Shown here: positions 28,407 through 38,141 of the stretch, in pieces
Layout: every line of letters begins with the position of its first letter
How positions within the stretch are numbered: the stretch's first letter is position 1
DNA from: Yoonia litorea
GTDB taxonomy: Bacteria; Pseudomonadota; Alphaproteobacteria; Rhodobacterales; Rhodobacteraceae
Assembly: GCF_900114675.1 (NCBI RefSeq)
Contig: NZ_FOZM01000001.1
Location: 1,674,001-1,738,000 of the forward strand
Direction of reading: 5' to 3'
DNA: 64,000 bases
Made by a program: the position numbers and the translations under genes
The notes under the pieces: model-generated
Databases searched by the model: none
The model's input: only the letters and a program-made list of their open reading frames with translations
Told to the model about the DNA's origin: nothing

Positions 28407-29699
28407 CTAGTCAGCGAAGGGGTCAGTCACCAGAATGGTGTCTTCCCGCTCAGGTGACGTGGAAACTAGGGCAACTGGGCAATCGATCAACTCTTCGATG
28501 CGGCGCACGTATTTGATGGCCTGCGCGGGCAGATCGGCCCAGGATCGCGCGCCTTCGGTCGATTGGGACCAGCCTTCAATCTCTTCATAGATAGGTTTGC
28601 AGCGTGCCTGCTGATCGGCGGCTGTTGGCAAATAATCAAGGGTCTTGCCGTCCAACTCATACCCGACGCAAATCTTGAGTGTCTCAAAACCATCCAGAAC
28701 ATCAAGCTTTGTCAATGAGATACCGGACACACCTGATGTCGCACATGTCTGGCGGACAAGGCAGGCGTCAAACCACCCACAGCGCCGCTTGCGGCCGGTC
28801 GTCGTGCCAAATTCATGCCCGCGCTCGCCCAGACGCTGGCCATCGTCATCATGCAATTCGGTGGGAAACGGACCTTCGCCGACGCGTGTGGTATAGGCTT
28901 TCACAATACCGAGAACGAAATCAATCGCACCCGGCCCCATGCCGACACCCGTTGCCGCCTGGCCTGCAATCACGTTGGACGAGGTCACAAACGGATAGGT
29001 GCCGAAGTCGATATCAAGAAGCGCACCCTGCGCCCCTTCGAACAGGATGCGTTTTCCTGCCTTGCGCTTTTCATTGAGAACTTTCCAGACCGGCGCGGCG
29101 TACTCCAGAATGGCCGGCGCAATGTCACGCAGCTTCGCAATCAGTCCGTCGCGGTCAATCGGGTCGAGACCCAGCCCGCGGCGCAATGCGTCGTGATGCA
29201 CAAGCGCACGATCAACCCGCAACTCAAGGGTTGCGTCATCGGCGAGGTCAGCGACCCGGATCACCCGACGCCCGACCTTGTCTTCATAACACGGACCAAT
29301 TCCGCGACCTGTCGTGCCGATCTTGGCGACGGAATTCTGATTTTCGCGCGCACGGTCCAGTTCACCGTGAAACGGCAAGATGAGCGGCGTATTTTCTGCA
29401 ATCATCAAGGTTTCGGGCGAAATAGTGACGCCCTGCTCGCGCAGCGTTTCAATCTCTTTCAGCAGGTGCCACGGATCAAGAACAACACCGTTGCCGATGA
29501 TGGAGAGCTTGCCGCCGCGCACGACGCCTGATGGGAGTGCGTGAAGCTTGTAGACCTCGCCTTCGATGACAAGGGTATGGCCCGCGTTGTGCCCCCCCTG
29601 AAAACGCGCGATGACATCGGCACGTTCGGAGAGCCAGTCCACGATTTTGCCTTTGCCTTCATCGCCCCACTGGGCGCCTACGACCACCACGTTTGCCAT
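28407..29699 (-). CDS. purA: Adenylosuccinate synthetase
   Basis: 430 residues from ATG 29699 ([23 protein letters not shown]); the frame extends 40 codons upstream without homology. The N-terminal loop GDEGKGK binds GTP phosphates, [10 protein letters not shown] contains the catalytic His, and the signature [18 protein letters not shown] is present. It joins IMP and aspartate using GTP, the first committed step to AMP. It is followed by the DUF2842 gene and faces a divergent membrane-protein gene across 138 bases. Confidence 0.98.
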   Translation of the reverse strand: MANVVVVGAQWGDEGKGKIVDWLSERADVIARFQGGHNAGHTLVIEGEVYKLHALPSGVVRGGKLSIIGNGVVLDPWHLLKEIETLREQGVTISPETLMIAENTPLILPFHGELDRARENQNSVAKIGTTGRGIGPCYEDKVGRRVIRVADLADDATLELRVDRALVHHDALRRGLGLDPIDRDGLIAKLRDIAPAILEYAAPVWKVLNEKRKAGKRILFEGAQGALLDIDFGTYPFVTSSNVIAGQAATGVGMGPGAIDFVLGIVKAYTTRVGEGPFPTELHDDDGQRLGERGHEFGTTTGRKRRCGWFDACLVRQTCATSGVSGISLTKLDVLDGFETLKICVGYELDGKTLDYLPTAADQQARCKPIYEEIEGWSQSTEGARSWADLPAQAIKYVRRIEELIDCPVALVSTSPEREDTILVTDPFAD

Positions 29700-29837
29700 T
29701 AGAATCCGTCCTCGCGTCAATGCGTGCCCCCTATAGCTTTCCGCCCCGTCTGGGGAAACCGCTAAATTGGCGCAGGCTATGCTGGACACCGGACAAGGGT
29801 GACGCCATCTTTCAGCCAAGCAGGAAAGGAAGAGAAC

Positions 29838-30233
29838 ATGGGTTTCGTTCTACGCTGGATATTCGCCTTTATTCTGCTGTCGGCCACCTACAACCCGACG
29901 GCGTGGAATTTCGTGCGGTGGGCAGAGGCCAATAGCGAAGAGAGCCTTTCCTTGGTGGTCTTGGGCGGGCTGGTCCTTCTCATCGGATACATCATTTATT
30001 TGCGGGCCACGTTACGCTCGATCGGGATTTTTGGCATGATCCTTGTTCTGGCAACCGTCAGCACAGTGATCTGGGTGCTTTTTGATCAAGGGCTGATCAG
30101 TCTCGACAACCCGACCGTCAACACATGGATCGCGATCTTCGCGCTGTCGCTGGTTCTTGCGATTGGCTTGTCTTGGTCAATTGTCCGTCGGAGGCTGACC
30201 GGCCAAACTGACGTGGATGACATCGACGAATAG
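29838..30233 (+). CDS. Four-helix membrane protein (probable DUF6524)
   Basis: 131 residues from the ATG preceded by GAAAGGAAGAG. Hydrophobic segments lie at about 5-20, 35-55, 60-82 and 95-115 ([21 protein letters not shown]), with a short acidic C-terminal tail DVDDIDE. The opening [24 protein letters not shown] resembles the family I recall as DUF6524, whose function is unknown. The gene lies 77 bases upstream of secG in the same direction, and its promoter region is shared with purA on the opposite strand. Confidence 0.7.
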   Translation: MGFVLRWIFAFILLSATYNPTAWNFVRWAEANSEESLSLVVLGGLVLLIGYIIYLRATLRSIGIFGMILVLATVSTVIWVLFDQGLISLDNPTVNTWIAIFALSLVLAIGLSWSIVRRRLTGQTDVDDIDE

Positions 30234-30310
30234 GCACCATTCAGGGGTTGCGGGATTGCCACGCAGCTTTTAGATACCGCGTGTTCGCGAACGCCCCGAA
30301 AGGCCCATTG

Positions 30311-30664
30311 ATGGAAAACGTCGTCCTTATCATTCACCTGATCCTTGCGCTCAGTCTGATTGGCACAGTGCTGCTCCAGCGCTCTGAGGGTGGTGGCCTG
30401 GGTATGGGCGGCGGCGGCGGTGGCGCAACGGGCAGTCGTCCGGCCGCAACAGCGATGAGCAAGTTCACATGGGCGTTGGCCGTTGCTTTCATCTGCACGT
30501 CAATCGCTCTGACCCTGATCGCACAAAGCAATTCTTCAGGTGCGTCGGTTGCTGACCGGCTTGCCCCATTGCCAACCGAAGAAGGCGTCGAAGTGCCGTC
30601 ATTAGGTGATAGCCTTCTGCCACCATCTTCCGATGATGCGCCTCTGCTGCCTTCCGGCGACTAA
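30311..30664 (+). CDS. secG: Preprotein translocase subunit SecG
   Basis: 117 residues: helix 1 (ENVVLIIHLILALSLIGTVLLQ), the Gly-rich loop SEGGGLGMGGGGGGATGSRPA characteristic of SecG, helix 2 (FTWALAVAFICTSIALTLIA) and an acidic/Pro-rich extension usual in Alphaproteobacteria. It assists SecYE/SecA during protein export across the inner membrane. The start is the ATG at 30311; an earlier in-frame codon at 30248 has no support. Beyond the stop, GTTGCAGC (30674-30681) and GCTGCAAC (30693-30700) form an eight-base hairpin without a T-run. Confidence 0.95.
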   Translation: MENVVLIIHLILALSLIGTVLLQRSEGGGLGMGGGGGGATGSRPAATAMSKFTWALAVAFICTSIALTLIAQSNSSGASVADRLAPLPTEEGVEVPSLGDSLLPPSSDDAPLLPSGD

Positions 30665-30823
30665 CCACAACCCGTTGCAGCGGGGGGTGCCTGCTGCAAC
30701 ACGATCTTGGGGTAATGGTTGCCAAACAGCGGCGAATCCGCTAGTAGTCAAATCCCGTGATGATGCGAACTTTCGGGTTCGTTTTTCTTGAAATTTTGAT
30801 TATCTCGCGGGGGTACTCAGCCA

Positions 30824-32467
30824 ATGGCACGCTTTATTTTCATCACTGGCGGTGTGGTGTCTTCGCTTGGCAAGGGACTGGCCTCGGCGGCGCTTGGCGC
30901 GTTGCTTCAGGCGCGCGGCTATTCTGTCAGACTGCGCAAACTTGACCCCTACCTCAACGTTGATCCCGGGACGATGTCACCCTTCGAGCATGGCGAAGTC
31001 TTCGTCACCGACGATGGCGCTGAAACCGATCTCGATCTTGGCCACTACGAGCGTTTCACAGGCGTGCCCGCGCGGAAAACGGATTCGGTTTCGTCCGGCC
31101 GCATCTATTCAGACGTTTTGGAAAAAGAGCGCCGCGGTGATTACTTGGGCAAGACAATCCAGGTGGTGCCCCACGTCACGAACCAGATCAAAGACTTCAT
31201 TTCGATTGGCGAAGACGAAGTTGACTTCATGCTGTGCGAAATCGGTGGCACAGTTGGCGACATTGAAGGTCTGCCGTTCTTCGAGGCCATCCGTCAGTTC
31301 GCCCATGACAAGCCGCAAGGTCAGTGCATTTTCATGCACCTCACGCTTTTGCCCTATCTCGCCGCATCCGGTGAATTGAAAACCAAACCGACCCAGCACT
31401 CGGTGAAAGAGCTGCAGTCAATCGGGATCGCCCCTGACATTCTGGTTTGCCGCTCAGAGCAGCCGATCCCTGAAAAAGAGCGTGAAAAAATTGCGCTTTT
31501 CTGCAACGTCCGCAAACAGTGCGTTGTCGCCGCCTATGACCTGAAATCCATTTATGAGGCACCCCTTGCCTATCATGAGCAGGGTCTCGATCAGGCGGTT
31601 CTGGACGCATTTGGTATCTCCCCTGCTCCGGCGCCAAAGCTAGAAGTCTGGCACGATGTCTACGACCGCATCCACAATCCCGAGGGTCAGGTCAAAGTGG
31701 CCATCGTCGGGAAATACACCCAGCTTGAGGACGCCTATAAGTCGATCGCAGAGGCGTTGACGCATGGCGGAATGGCGAACCGTGTAAAAGTCAAAATCGA
31801 ATGGGTCGACGCCGAACTTTTCGACAATGACGATGCCACGCCTTATCTCGAAGGCTTCCACGCAATTCTGGTTCCCGGCGGCTTTGGCGAACGCGGAACC
31901 GAAGGCAAAATCAAAGCCGCAAAGTTCGCGCGTGAAAAGAAAATCCCCTATCTCGGAATTTGCCTGGGCATGCAAATGGCCGTGATTGAGGCCGCGCGAA
32001 ACGTTGCCGGCCTTGAAAAAGCCGGATCAGAAGAATTCGACCATGAAGCGGGCAAGAAACGCTTTGAGCCGGTCGTCTATCATTTGAAGGAATGGGTCCA
32101 AGGCAATCACATGGTTGCCCGCAAGGCTGACGACGACAAAGGCGGTACAATGCGTCTTGGGGCCTATGATGCGACTTTGATCGAAGGCTCGAAAGTTGCT
32201 GAGGTCTACGGTTCTACATCAATCGAAGAGCGTCACCGCCACCGCTACGAGGTCGATATCAAGTATCGCGATATGCTTGAGGCTTCGGGGCTGAAATTCT
32301 CCGGCATGTCACCGGATGGCAAACTGCCGGAGATCGTCGAATGGGAAGGTCACCCCTGGTTTATTGGTGTCCAGTTCCATCCTGAACTGAAGTCCAAGCC
32401 CTTCGCGCCGCATCCACTATTTGCTGATTTCGTGCGCGCCGCCGTTGATACCTCGCGCCTCGTTTAA
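30824..32467 (+). CDS. pyrG: CTP synthase
   Basis: 547 residues with the complete two-domain architecture. The N-terminal synthetase opens [22 protein letters not shown] (P-loop and UTP/ATP site), with [19 protein letters not shown] following. The C-terminal class I amidotransferase has Cys in [14 protein letters not shown] and the His-Glu pair in VQFHPELKS. It makes CTP from UTP, ATP and glutamine. The intergenic region with secG is about 160 bases. The stop overlaps that of the convergent outer-membrane protein gene by four bases. Confidence 0.98.
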   Translation: MARFIFITGGVVSSLGKGLASAALGALLQARGYSVRLRKLDPYLNVDPGTMSPFEHGEVFVTDDGAETDLDLGHYERFTGVPARKTDSVSSGRIYSDVLEKERRGDYLGKTIQVVPHVTNQIKDFISIGEDEVDFMLCEIGGTVGDIEGLPFFEAIRQFAHDKPQGQCIFMHLTLLPYLAASGELKTKPTQHSVKELQSIGIAPDILVCRSEQPIPEKEREKIALFCNVRKQCVVAAYDLKSIYEAPLAYHEQGLDQAVLDAFGISPAPAPKLEVWHDVYDRIHNPEGQVKVAIVGKYTQLEDAYKSIAEALTHGGMANRVKVKIEWVDAELFDNDDATPYLEGFHAILVPGGFGERGTEGKIKAAKFAREKKIPYLGICLGMQMAVIEAARNVAGLEKAGSEEFDHEAGKKRFEPVVYHLKEWVQGNHMVARKADDDKGGTMRLGAYDATLIEGSKVAEVYGSTSIEERHRHRYEVDIKYRDMLEASGLKFSGMSPDGKLPEIVEWEGHPWFIGVQFHPELKSKPFAPHPLFADFVRAAVDTSRLV

Positions 32468-33204
32468 AAGTCGAAGCTGAAAAGACGCGTGATCGCAACA
32501 GAGGTTGTGATCTGCGTGTCATCTTGGCTCAGCGGGCTATCCGCGGCGTCGCCTTGCAAGAGATCGTAGCGCAGCGAACCGACGACCTCCCATTCGTCAC
32601 TGATGGAATAGGTCGCCTCGACAGAAAGACCGGTGCTGACAAGTCCCGCGTCGGGATCGTAGGCTTCAAAATCAGTTGCGTCTGCTTCTGTTGATGACAC
32701 ACCAAAATAGGTGCCGACATAATCCGCATCGCCCCAAAGTGTGCGTGGCCCAAATGCGATCTTGAGGTCCGCGCTAGGATAGAAAATCACGTCGCCGCCA
32801 ATTTCCGCAACAAATGATTCATGCCCAATCACGCCGTAACGCACGGCAGCAAATCCGGTGAACTGCGCCGTGTCATATGTCAGCCCGCCGCCTAGTTCTA
32901 CGCTCGGATCAATTTCACGCAATCCTGACAAATCATCGGAGTTTTCATCACTGCGCCCCTCCACCAACCGGAATGATCCAGTGGCACCAAATCCTTGCTT
33001 CTGTTCTCCACCAATTGCGATTCCGCCAAATTGGAGCCGTTCCAATGTGAATTCCGTACCGAGTCCAAGGGCCATCTCATCCGACCCGGGATAGGCAGGC
33101 GCATACTCAGGTCCGAAACCCAGACGGAAAGTGAGCTTGTTCTCTTGCGCGACAGCCGGGGAGGCAACGGACAATATCATCAAAGAGAGGATGAACGCGC
33201 GCAT
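32464..33204 (-). CDS. MipA/OmpV-family outer-membrane protein
   Basis: 246 residues. A signal peptide (residues 1-19, ending VASPAVAQ) is followed by [20 protein letters not shown], the typical first strand and loop of MipA/OmpV proteins. Alternating hydrophobic strands run to a terminal Phe (LFSFDF), the BAM recognition signal of outer-membrane barrels. E. coli MipA scaffolds murein enzymes, but most homologues are uncharacterised barrels. It ends convergently with pyrG and is divergent from rlmJ. Confidence 0.85.
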   Translation of the reverse strand: MRAFILSLMILSVASPAVAQENKLTFRLGFGPEYAPAYPGSDEMALGLGTEFTLERLQFGGIAIGGEQKQGFGATGSFRLVEGRSDENSDDLSGLREIDPSVELGGGLTYDTAQFTGFAAVRYGVIGHESFVAEIGGDVIFYPSADLKIAFGPRTLWGDADYVGTYFGVSSTEADATDFEAYDPDAGLVSTGLSVEATYSISDEWEVVGSLRYDLLQGDAADSPLSQDDTQITTSVAITRLFSFDF

Positions 33205-33313
33205 GGGGCAGGCCTTTCAGCAAATTGCGCGGACCGACGGCAGGGCTTGCAAACGGTCCCGATAGACATTGTTACGCCCTTAAGCTAGCGATGGATCAAA
33301 GGTTTCACACTTC

Positions 33314-34105
33314 ATGCTATCATACCAACACATCTATCACGCAGGAAATCTTGCTGACGTGCATAAGCACGCGCTGCTGGCTTGGGTGCTGGCGTATATG
33401 ACCCGCAAGGACAAGCCTTTGTCCTATATCGAAACACACGCCGGGCGCGGTCTTTACGATCTGCAAGACGCAGCCGCGCGCAAAACAGGCGAAGCCACAC
33501 AGGGTATCGGCGCGGTCGGTGACTGGTTTCACGATGACCATCCCTATGCCCGCGCCCTTGCACGCATTCGCGCCAAGCACGGGCCGGATGCCTACCCCGG
33601 ATCGCCAGCTATCGCAGGTGAATTGCTGCGTGCAATCGACGACATCCACCTGGCTGAGCTGCATCCGCAGGAATACGCGGCGCTTTCTGCGAATATGTCT
33701 GCTTATGGTGGCGTCTTTCGCCAACAGGACGGATTTGCGGCAACGCTCTCGCTCTGCCCACCTGAGCCCCGTCGGGGACTGCTCTTGATTGATCCCTCAT
33801 TCGAAGTGAAATCTGACTATCAGACAATCCCGAAGTTCATTGCGCAAATACATCGCAAATGGAATGTCGGCGTGATCATGCTTTGGTATCCGATCCTTGG
33901 TGACAAACGGCATATCAGCATGACCAAAGCACTTGCCCAGACGATTCCAGCCGGAACGGTCCACGAGGTGTCATTTCCGCCTGCGCGCAAGGGGCATGGC
34001 ATGATCGGTTCCGGTTTGTGGTTGCTCAATGCCCCCTACGGCTTTGAGGAAGAGGCGACAAAATTGTCCGCGCACTTTGCAGCCCTCAATCGCGACCCTA
34101 TGTAA
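33314..34105 (+). CDS. rlmJ: 23S rRNA (adenine-2030-N6)-methyltransferase RlmJ
   Basis: 263 residues with the RlmJ hallmark start LSYQHIYHAGNLADVHKHALLAWVL, SAM-binding YIETHAGRGLYDL, and the catalytic motif IV in LLLIDPSFEVKSDY. It methylates A2030 of 23S rRNA in E. coli. Here motif IV reads DPSF, whereas the E. coli protein, as I recall, has DPPY; the second Pro and the Tyr are both replaced. The remaining motifs and length are normal, so activity is likely but untested. Followed after six bases by the TerB-like gene, probably in one transcript. Confidence 0.93.
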   Translation: MLSYQHIYHAGNLADVHKHALLAWVLAYMTRKDKPLSYIETHAGRGLYDLQDAAARKTGEATQGIGAVGDWFHDDHPYARALARIRAKHGPDAYPGSPAIAGELLRAIDDIHLAELHPQEYAALSANMSAYGGVFRQQDGFAATLSLCPPEPRRGLLLIDPSFEVKSDYQTIPKFIAQIHRKWNVGVIMLWYPILGDKRHISMTKALAQTIPAGTVHEVSFPPARKGHGMIGSGLWLLNAPYGFEEEATKLSAHFAALNRDPM

Positions 34106-34110
34106 GCGAT

Positions 34111-34548
34111 ATGATAGGTGATCTTCTCAGGCGTTTGACAGCCCCCGACCCCCAACCTCTTCAGGAAACAGATGCGCGCGTTGCGCTTGGTGCGCTTCTC
34201 GTGCGCGTTGCGCGCTCAGACGGTGACTATGCCGCGTCTGAAATCGCACAGATCGATCAGGTATTGATGCGTCGCTACGGCCTTGATCAAAAAGCTGCAG
34301 CCCATCTGCGCGCGGAATGCGAAGCCCTTGAGGCGGAAGCCCCCGACACTGTCCGCTTTACCCGAGCGATCAAAGATGCGGTCGACTACGAGAATCGCGT
34401 TGGTGTGATCGAGGCACTTTGGGCGGTGGTCATGGCCGACGGTGTGCGCGATGACGAGGAAGATAGCATGATGCGAATGACGGCATCATTGCTCGGCGTG
34501 ACGGATCAGGACAGCCACCGCGCAAGGCTCAGGGTCAGCGCAGGATGA
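34111..34548 (+). CDS. TerB-family (tellurite-resistance-like) protein
   Basis: 145 residues forming an all-helical TerB domain: ALGALLVRVARSDGDYAASEIAQIDQVL (acidic metal-binding loop D-G-D) and a second similar motif EALWAVVMADGVRDDEEDSMM. TerB-like proteins bind divalent metal and occur in stress and envelope contexts; direct tellurite resistance is not implied. The gene sits six bases after rlmJ and its stop overlaps the next ATG by four bases (ATGA), so all three genes are probably translated from one mRNA. Confidence 0.85.
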   Translation: MIGDLLRRLTAPDPQPLQETDARVALGALLVRVARSDGDYAASEIAQIDQVLMRRYGLDQKAAAHLRAECEALEAEAPDTVRFTRAIKDAVDYENRVGVIEALWAVVMADGVRDDEEDSMMRMTASLLGVTDQDSHRARLRVSAG

Positions 34549-35297
34549 TCGCCAGCCTGCCGATGTATATGACGCCTCTGACGGAAGCGGCCTATCATCG
34601 GTTTTGGGCAGCAATCAGGAAGCATCTGGCCAGAGCAGGCCTCGATGCACCTGAGGAAATCAGCACAGGCACGACAGACCTGCTAGCGCATTGGCGCGAC
34701 CCCAGCCTTCTGCTTTCGCAAACCTGCAGTTTGCCCTACCGCGCAAAGCTGAAAGACCACGTCAGTCTTGTCGGAACACCAGACTACGGTCTGCCTGATT
34801 GTCCCGCAGGTCACTACAACAGTGTCATTCTCGTTCGTGACGCCAGTCATGTAGGCGATCTTAGCGATCTGAGGGGGCAGCGCTTCGCCTATAACGATGC
34901 GTTGTCCCAGTCAGGCTGGGCAGCAGTGGCACTCGAAAGACCAGACATCCTTGGCGGAGCACACATGTGCACCGGCAGCCATCGCGCGTCAGCCCAAGCT
35001 GTCAGTGACGGGTTGGCAGACTTCGCAGCGCTCGATCATGTCACATGGCGGCTTCTGCGCGCAGAAGACAGATTTCGTGACTTGAGCGTCATTCATACAA
35101 CCACCCCGACGCCTGCCCTGCCCTTCATCACAGCCCAACACGCACATGTTGATACGATCCGAAACGCCCTTAATGGTGCAATCGGCACATTGAGCGAAGC
35201 CGACCGTCAGATCCTGATGATCCAAGGATTGACCGATATCTCAACCGCGGCCTATGCCCTTCCGCTTCCTCCCTCCCCGGAGGCAATCAACGCTTGA
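34545..35297 (+). CDS. PhnD-like periplasmic-binding-fold protein without signal peptide
   Basis: 250 residues resembling PhnD-type phosphate/phosphonate binding proteins (PF12974): ASLPMYMTPLTEAAYHRFWAAIRKHL, SCSLPYR-type loop LLLSQTCSLPYRAKL, then SVILVRDAS, DLRGQRFAYNDALSQSGWAA and later ITAQHAHVDTIRNALN. No signal peptide is visible, so it may act in the cytoplasm or be exported by another route. No PhnC/PhnE transporter genes are nearby. Translational coupling with the TerB gene is clear; the functional link is unknown. Alternative starts at 34563 and 34569 exist. Confidence 0.75.
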   Translation: MIASLPMYMTPLTEAAYHRFWAAIRKHLARAGLDAPEEISTGTTDLLAHWRDPSLLLSQTCSLPYRAKLKDHVSLVGTPDYGLPDCPAGHYNSVILVRDASHVGDLSDLRGQRFAYNDALSQSGWAAVALERPDILGGAHMCTGSHRASAQAVSDGLADFAALDHVTWRLLRAEDRFRDLSVIHTTTPTPALPFITAQHAHVDTIRNALNGAIGTLSEADRQILMIQGLTDISTAAYALPLPPSPEAINA

Positions 35298-35380
35298 CGC
35301 TAGGTCAAACGCAAGCGCCCCGTTGCAAAACCCTGCAAAATAGGCACAACTAGCCCTTGGAATTGCAAAACGGCACGAGT

Positions 35381-36154
35381 GTGACAGACCAAACCCCCGT
35401 TATCGAGATACGCGACCTGCACAAGGCCTACGGGCAGCTTGAGGTACTCAAGGGTGTCGACATTACTGCGCCGGCAGGACATGTCGTTTCGCTGATCGGG
35501 TCATCAGGCTCTGGAAAATCGACACTTTTGCGCTGCGCAAACCTGCTTGAAGACAGCCAGCAAGGCGACGTGATCTTTTGCGGCGAACCTGTGGCATGGA
35601 AGGGCGAAGGTGCGAACCGTCGGCCAGGCGATCATGCACAGATGATCCGTATTCGCACAAACCTGTCGATGGTATTTCAGCAGTTCAATCTTTGGGCGCA
35701 TATGACAATTCTGCAAAATGTCATGGAAGCACCCGTTACCGTCCTCAAGCGTGAAAAGGCTGAGGTTGAGGCTGCCGCACGGAAATACCTCGATAAGGTG
35801 GGCATTGGCGACAAATGCGACGTCTATCCCGCACAGCTCTCAGGTGGCCAGCAACAGCGCGCCGCGATTGCGCGCGCCTTGTGTATGGAGCCAAAGGCGC
35901 TGCTGTTTGACGAGCCAACCAGCGCTCTTGACCCGGAACTTGAACAAGAAGTGGTGAAGGTCATCAAGGATTTGGCCGCCGAAGGGCGGACCATGATTAT
36001 CGTCACCCACGATATGCGGATGGCGCACGACGTGAGTGATCACGTCGTTTTTCTGCATCAAGGCAAAATCGAAGAGCAAGGCCCACCAGGCGAACTCTTC
36101 GGCAATCCAAAGACCGAACGTTTGCGGGGCTTTCTATCCGCGACGGTCTCATAA
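35381..36154 (+). CDS. Polar amino-acid type ABC transporter ATP-binding protein
   Basis: 257 residues from a GTG at 35381 with a purine-rich CACGAG just before it; a TTG eight codons upstream is a weaker choice. Walker A is GSSGSGKST, the Q-loop FQQFNLW, the signature LSGGQQQR, Walker B ALLFDEPTSALD and the switch His in VTHDM. It belongs to the HisP/GlnQ/ArtP group that powers uptake of polar or basic amino acids and related amines. It is the first gene of the ABC cluster and is 24 bases upstream of the binding-protein gene. Confidence 0.93.
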   Translation: MTDQTPVIEIRDLHKAYGQLEVLKGVDITAPAGHVVSLIGSSGSGKSTLLRCANLLEDSQQGDVIFCGEPVAWKGEGANRRPGDHAQMIRIRTNLSMVFQQFNLWAHMTILQNVMEAPVTVLKREKAEVEAAARKYLDKVGIGDKCDVYPAQLSGGQQQRAAIARALCMEPKALLFDEPTSALDPELEQEVVKVIKDLAAEGRTMIIVTHDMRMAHDVSDHVVFLHQGKIEEQGPPGELFGNPKTERLRGFLSATVS

Positions 36155-36178
36155 CTTCATCAACTCGGGAGAAAACTG

Positions 36179-36901
36179 ATGAGAAACCTGATCCTTTCGA
36201 CTGCTGCGCTGGCCCTTTTGGGCGGCATGGCTTTTGCAGACGGCCACGCAGTCGTGCGCATGGGCACCGAAGGTGCCTACCCTCCATACAACTTCCTCAA
36301 CGATGATGGTGAAGTTGACGGCTTTGAGCGTGAACTGGGCGATGAGCTTTGTGCGCGCGCCGAACTGACCTGTGAGTGGGTTACCAACGAGTGGGACAGC
36401 ATTATCCCTAACCTCGTGTCCGGCAACTACGATGTGATCATCGCCGGCATGTCGATCACCGATGAGCGTGACGAGGTCATCGACTTCTCGCAGAACTACA
36501 CACAGCCTGATCCCTCCGCATATCTTGCGATGTCTGATGATGTCGACCTTGAGAACGGTGTGATCGCCGCACAGACCGGTACAATCCAGGCAGCACATAT
36601 TGCCTCGACCGGTGCAACACTGCTGGAATTTGCGACACCTGATGAGACCATCGCAGCGGTCAAAGCTGGTGAAGCTGACGCCGTTCTGGCCGACAAAGCC
36701 TATCTGACCCCGATCGCCGAAGCTGACGGCGAGTTGATCATGTTGGGCCAGCAGGAGTTGATCGGCGGCGGAGTTGGTCTTGGCCTGCGCGAAAGCGACG
36801 GTGAATTGCGCGAAGCCTTTGATGCAGCCATCACTTCGATGAAAGAAGACGGCTCGCTGAACGAGCTGATCGCCAAGTGGGGCGTCGGCGAGCAGTTCTA
36901 A
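36179..36901 (+). CDS. ABC transporter substrate-binding protein, HisJ/ArtJ type
   Basis: 240 residues. The signal peptide is residues 1-20 (LILSTAALALLGGMAFA, cleavage before DGHA). VRMGTEGAYPPYNFLNDDGEVDGFERELGDEL is the lobe I start of the SBP_bac_3 family, and AGMSITDERDEVIDFSQNY is the typical ligand-lobe strand. It binds a polar amino acid, amine or similar small ligand in the periplasm and delivers it to the two permeases encoded at 38.1-39.8 kb. Context with gamma-glutamyl ligases suggests an amine ligand. GGGAG lies ahead of the ATG and a strong terminator follows. Confidence 0.93.
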   Translation: MRNLILSTAALALLGGMAFADGHAVVRMGTEGAYPPYNFLNDDGEVDGFERELGDELCARAELTCEWVTNEWDSIIPNLVSGNYDVIIAGMSITDERDEVIDFSQNYTQPDPSAYLAMSDDVDLENGVIAAQTGTIQAAHIASTGATLLEFATPDETIAAVKAGEADAVLADKAYLTPIAEADGELIMLGQQELIGGGVGLGLRESDGELREAFDAAITSMKEDGSLNELIAKWGVGEQF

Positions 36902-36925
36902 GACCTGCCGCAAATCTCTAGGATC

Positions 36926-36955
36926 AGGGCCGCTTTTCGGGCGGCCCTTTTTTAT
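36926..36955 (+). terminator. Bidirectional terminator between the binding-protein gene and the oxidoreductase gene
   Basis: AGGGCCGC (36926-36933) pairs with GCGGCCCT (36941-36948) with a seven-base loop, followed by TTTTTT. It ends the ATPase/binding-protein transcript and overlaps the 3' end of the convergent FAD oxidoreductase gene. Confidence 0.9.
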
Positions 36956-38031
36956 TGTGCAAAGCGGTCGGGCCGATATGGCGCCAACAAGGCCGCCCCC
37001 GCGTTGTCCAGCCGCCCTGCGATCTCTTGCGCAGCAAGCTCTGCGACGATGGGTCCGAGCGTGATCCCCGAGTGCAGACAGGCGACATAGACATTTTCGG
37101 CTAACGACCCGATCACTGGCTTGCCGTCAGCGGGCACCGGCCGTTCGCCGTACATGATCTCTGACCAGTCCAGGTCCTCAATTCCGTTCAGAAATTCGCG
37201 CAGACGCACCATGGCGGCGTCGGCAGCTTCATTTGGCATTTCGGTCAATTGATCTGACGAATCCGCCTGATGATGTGCAGCCGCAGGCATCAGAATGTGG
37301 CCTGATGGCTCCTGACGGATTTCGCCGATTGGGCTTGCAAGGATATGGCGCAAAATTGGCGTAACAGGCTTGGTGCGCATATTGTAGGCGGGGCGGTGCA
37401 GCATCGGGACTCTTGCGCCGATGGACCCTGCAAGCGCTTGGGTCCCGGTACCGGTTGCCAAGACCACTTGATCAGCCCAGAGAACCCCTTGCGCCGTTTC
37501 AACCCCGCTGCGCCCATCGTCCGCCTGAAGGACACGATTGACCTGCAGGCCGCGGATGACCTTTGCCCCTGCGGCCTCAGCCACGGCGAGCAGTCGGTTG
37601 GGCATGTCGGCAGAGGGGGCCGCACCCTCGACAGGAAAATGCAGCGCTACTTCAGGCACCGCCCGCAGCGCTGGTTCTTTGGATGCGATAGCCTGAGGCG
37701 ATTGCCATTCGACAGGGTAAGAGAGTTCTCCCAATTGGTCTGCCAGTTTTTCCAAATCCGGGACAGGCAGGTCCCAGCACAGACAGCCGGACCACTGCAG
37801 ATCAATCGCATCCTCGTCCGTCAGACGATGCCATGCTGCAATCCCTTCAGCCCGCAACCGATGATGATCGTCGTCGAGAAAGAAACTCGCATTGATCCAA
37901 CCGAAAGACGCGGTTGTTGCTAGAGGAGCTTGCCCGGCGATGACCGTCACGTCTGCACCAGCGCGGGCCAGACGCATGGCAATTCCTGCCCCAATGATCC
38001 CCGCACCCACAACAATGATCCGCTGCGCCAT
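36952..38031 (-). CDS. FAD-dependent oxidoreductase, D-amino-acid oxidase (DAO) family
   Basis: 359 residues. The Rossmann motif RIIVVGAGIIGAGIAMRLARAGADVTVI is at the N-terminus, followed by ATTASFGWINASFF, the DAO/glycine-oxidase FAD contact. A C-terminal motif GERPVPADGKPVIGSLAENVYVACLHSGITLGP closes the FAD site, as in DadA, glycine oxidase and sarcosine-oxidase-type enzymes. It should oxidise a primary or secondary amine or D-amino acid. It is the only gene of the cluster on the minus strand, inserted between the binding protein and permeases, with a 110-base divergent promoter region toward the permeases. Confidence 0.88.
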   Translation of the reverse strand: MAQRIIVVGAGIIGAGIAMRLARAGADVTVIAGQAPLATTASFGWINASFFLDDDHHRLRAEGIAAWHRLTDEDAIDLQWSGCLCWDLPVPDLEKLADQLGELSYPVEWQSPQAIASKEPALRAVPEVALHFPVEGAAPSADMPNRLLAVAEAAGAKVIRGLQVNRVLQADDGRSGVETAQGVLWADQVVLATGTGTQALAGSIGARVPMLHRPAYNMRTKPVTPILRHILASPIGEIRQEPSGHILMPAAAHHQADSSDQLTEMPNEAADAAMVRLREFLNGIEDLDWSEIMYGERPVPADGKPVIGSLAENVYVACLHSGITLGPIVAELAAQEIAGRLDNAGAALLAPYRPDRFAQ

Positions 38032-38141
38032 GTCAGCAACCTCGCCTTATCCCCTGTCGTCCAGCCGAGATAATCACACCAAGAGATTGACACACAAGGT
38101 GAGATGGTGGACCCATGTCTGACAGGCAATTTGGGCGATAA

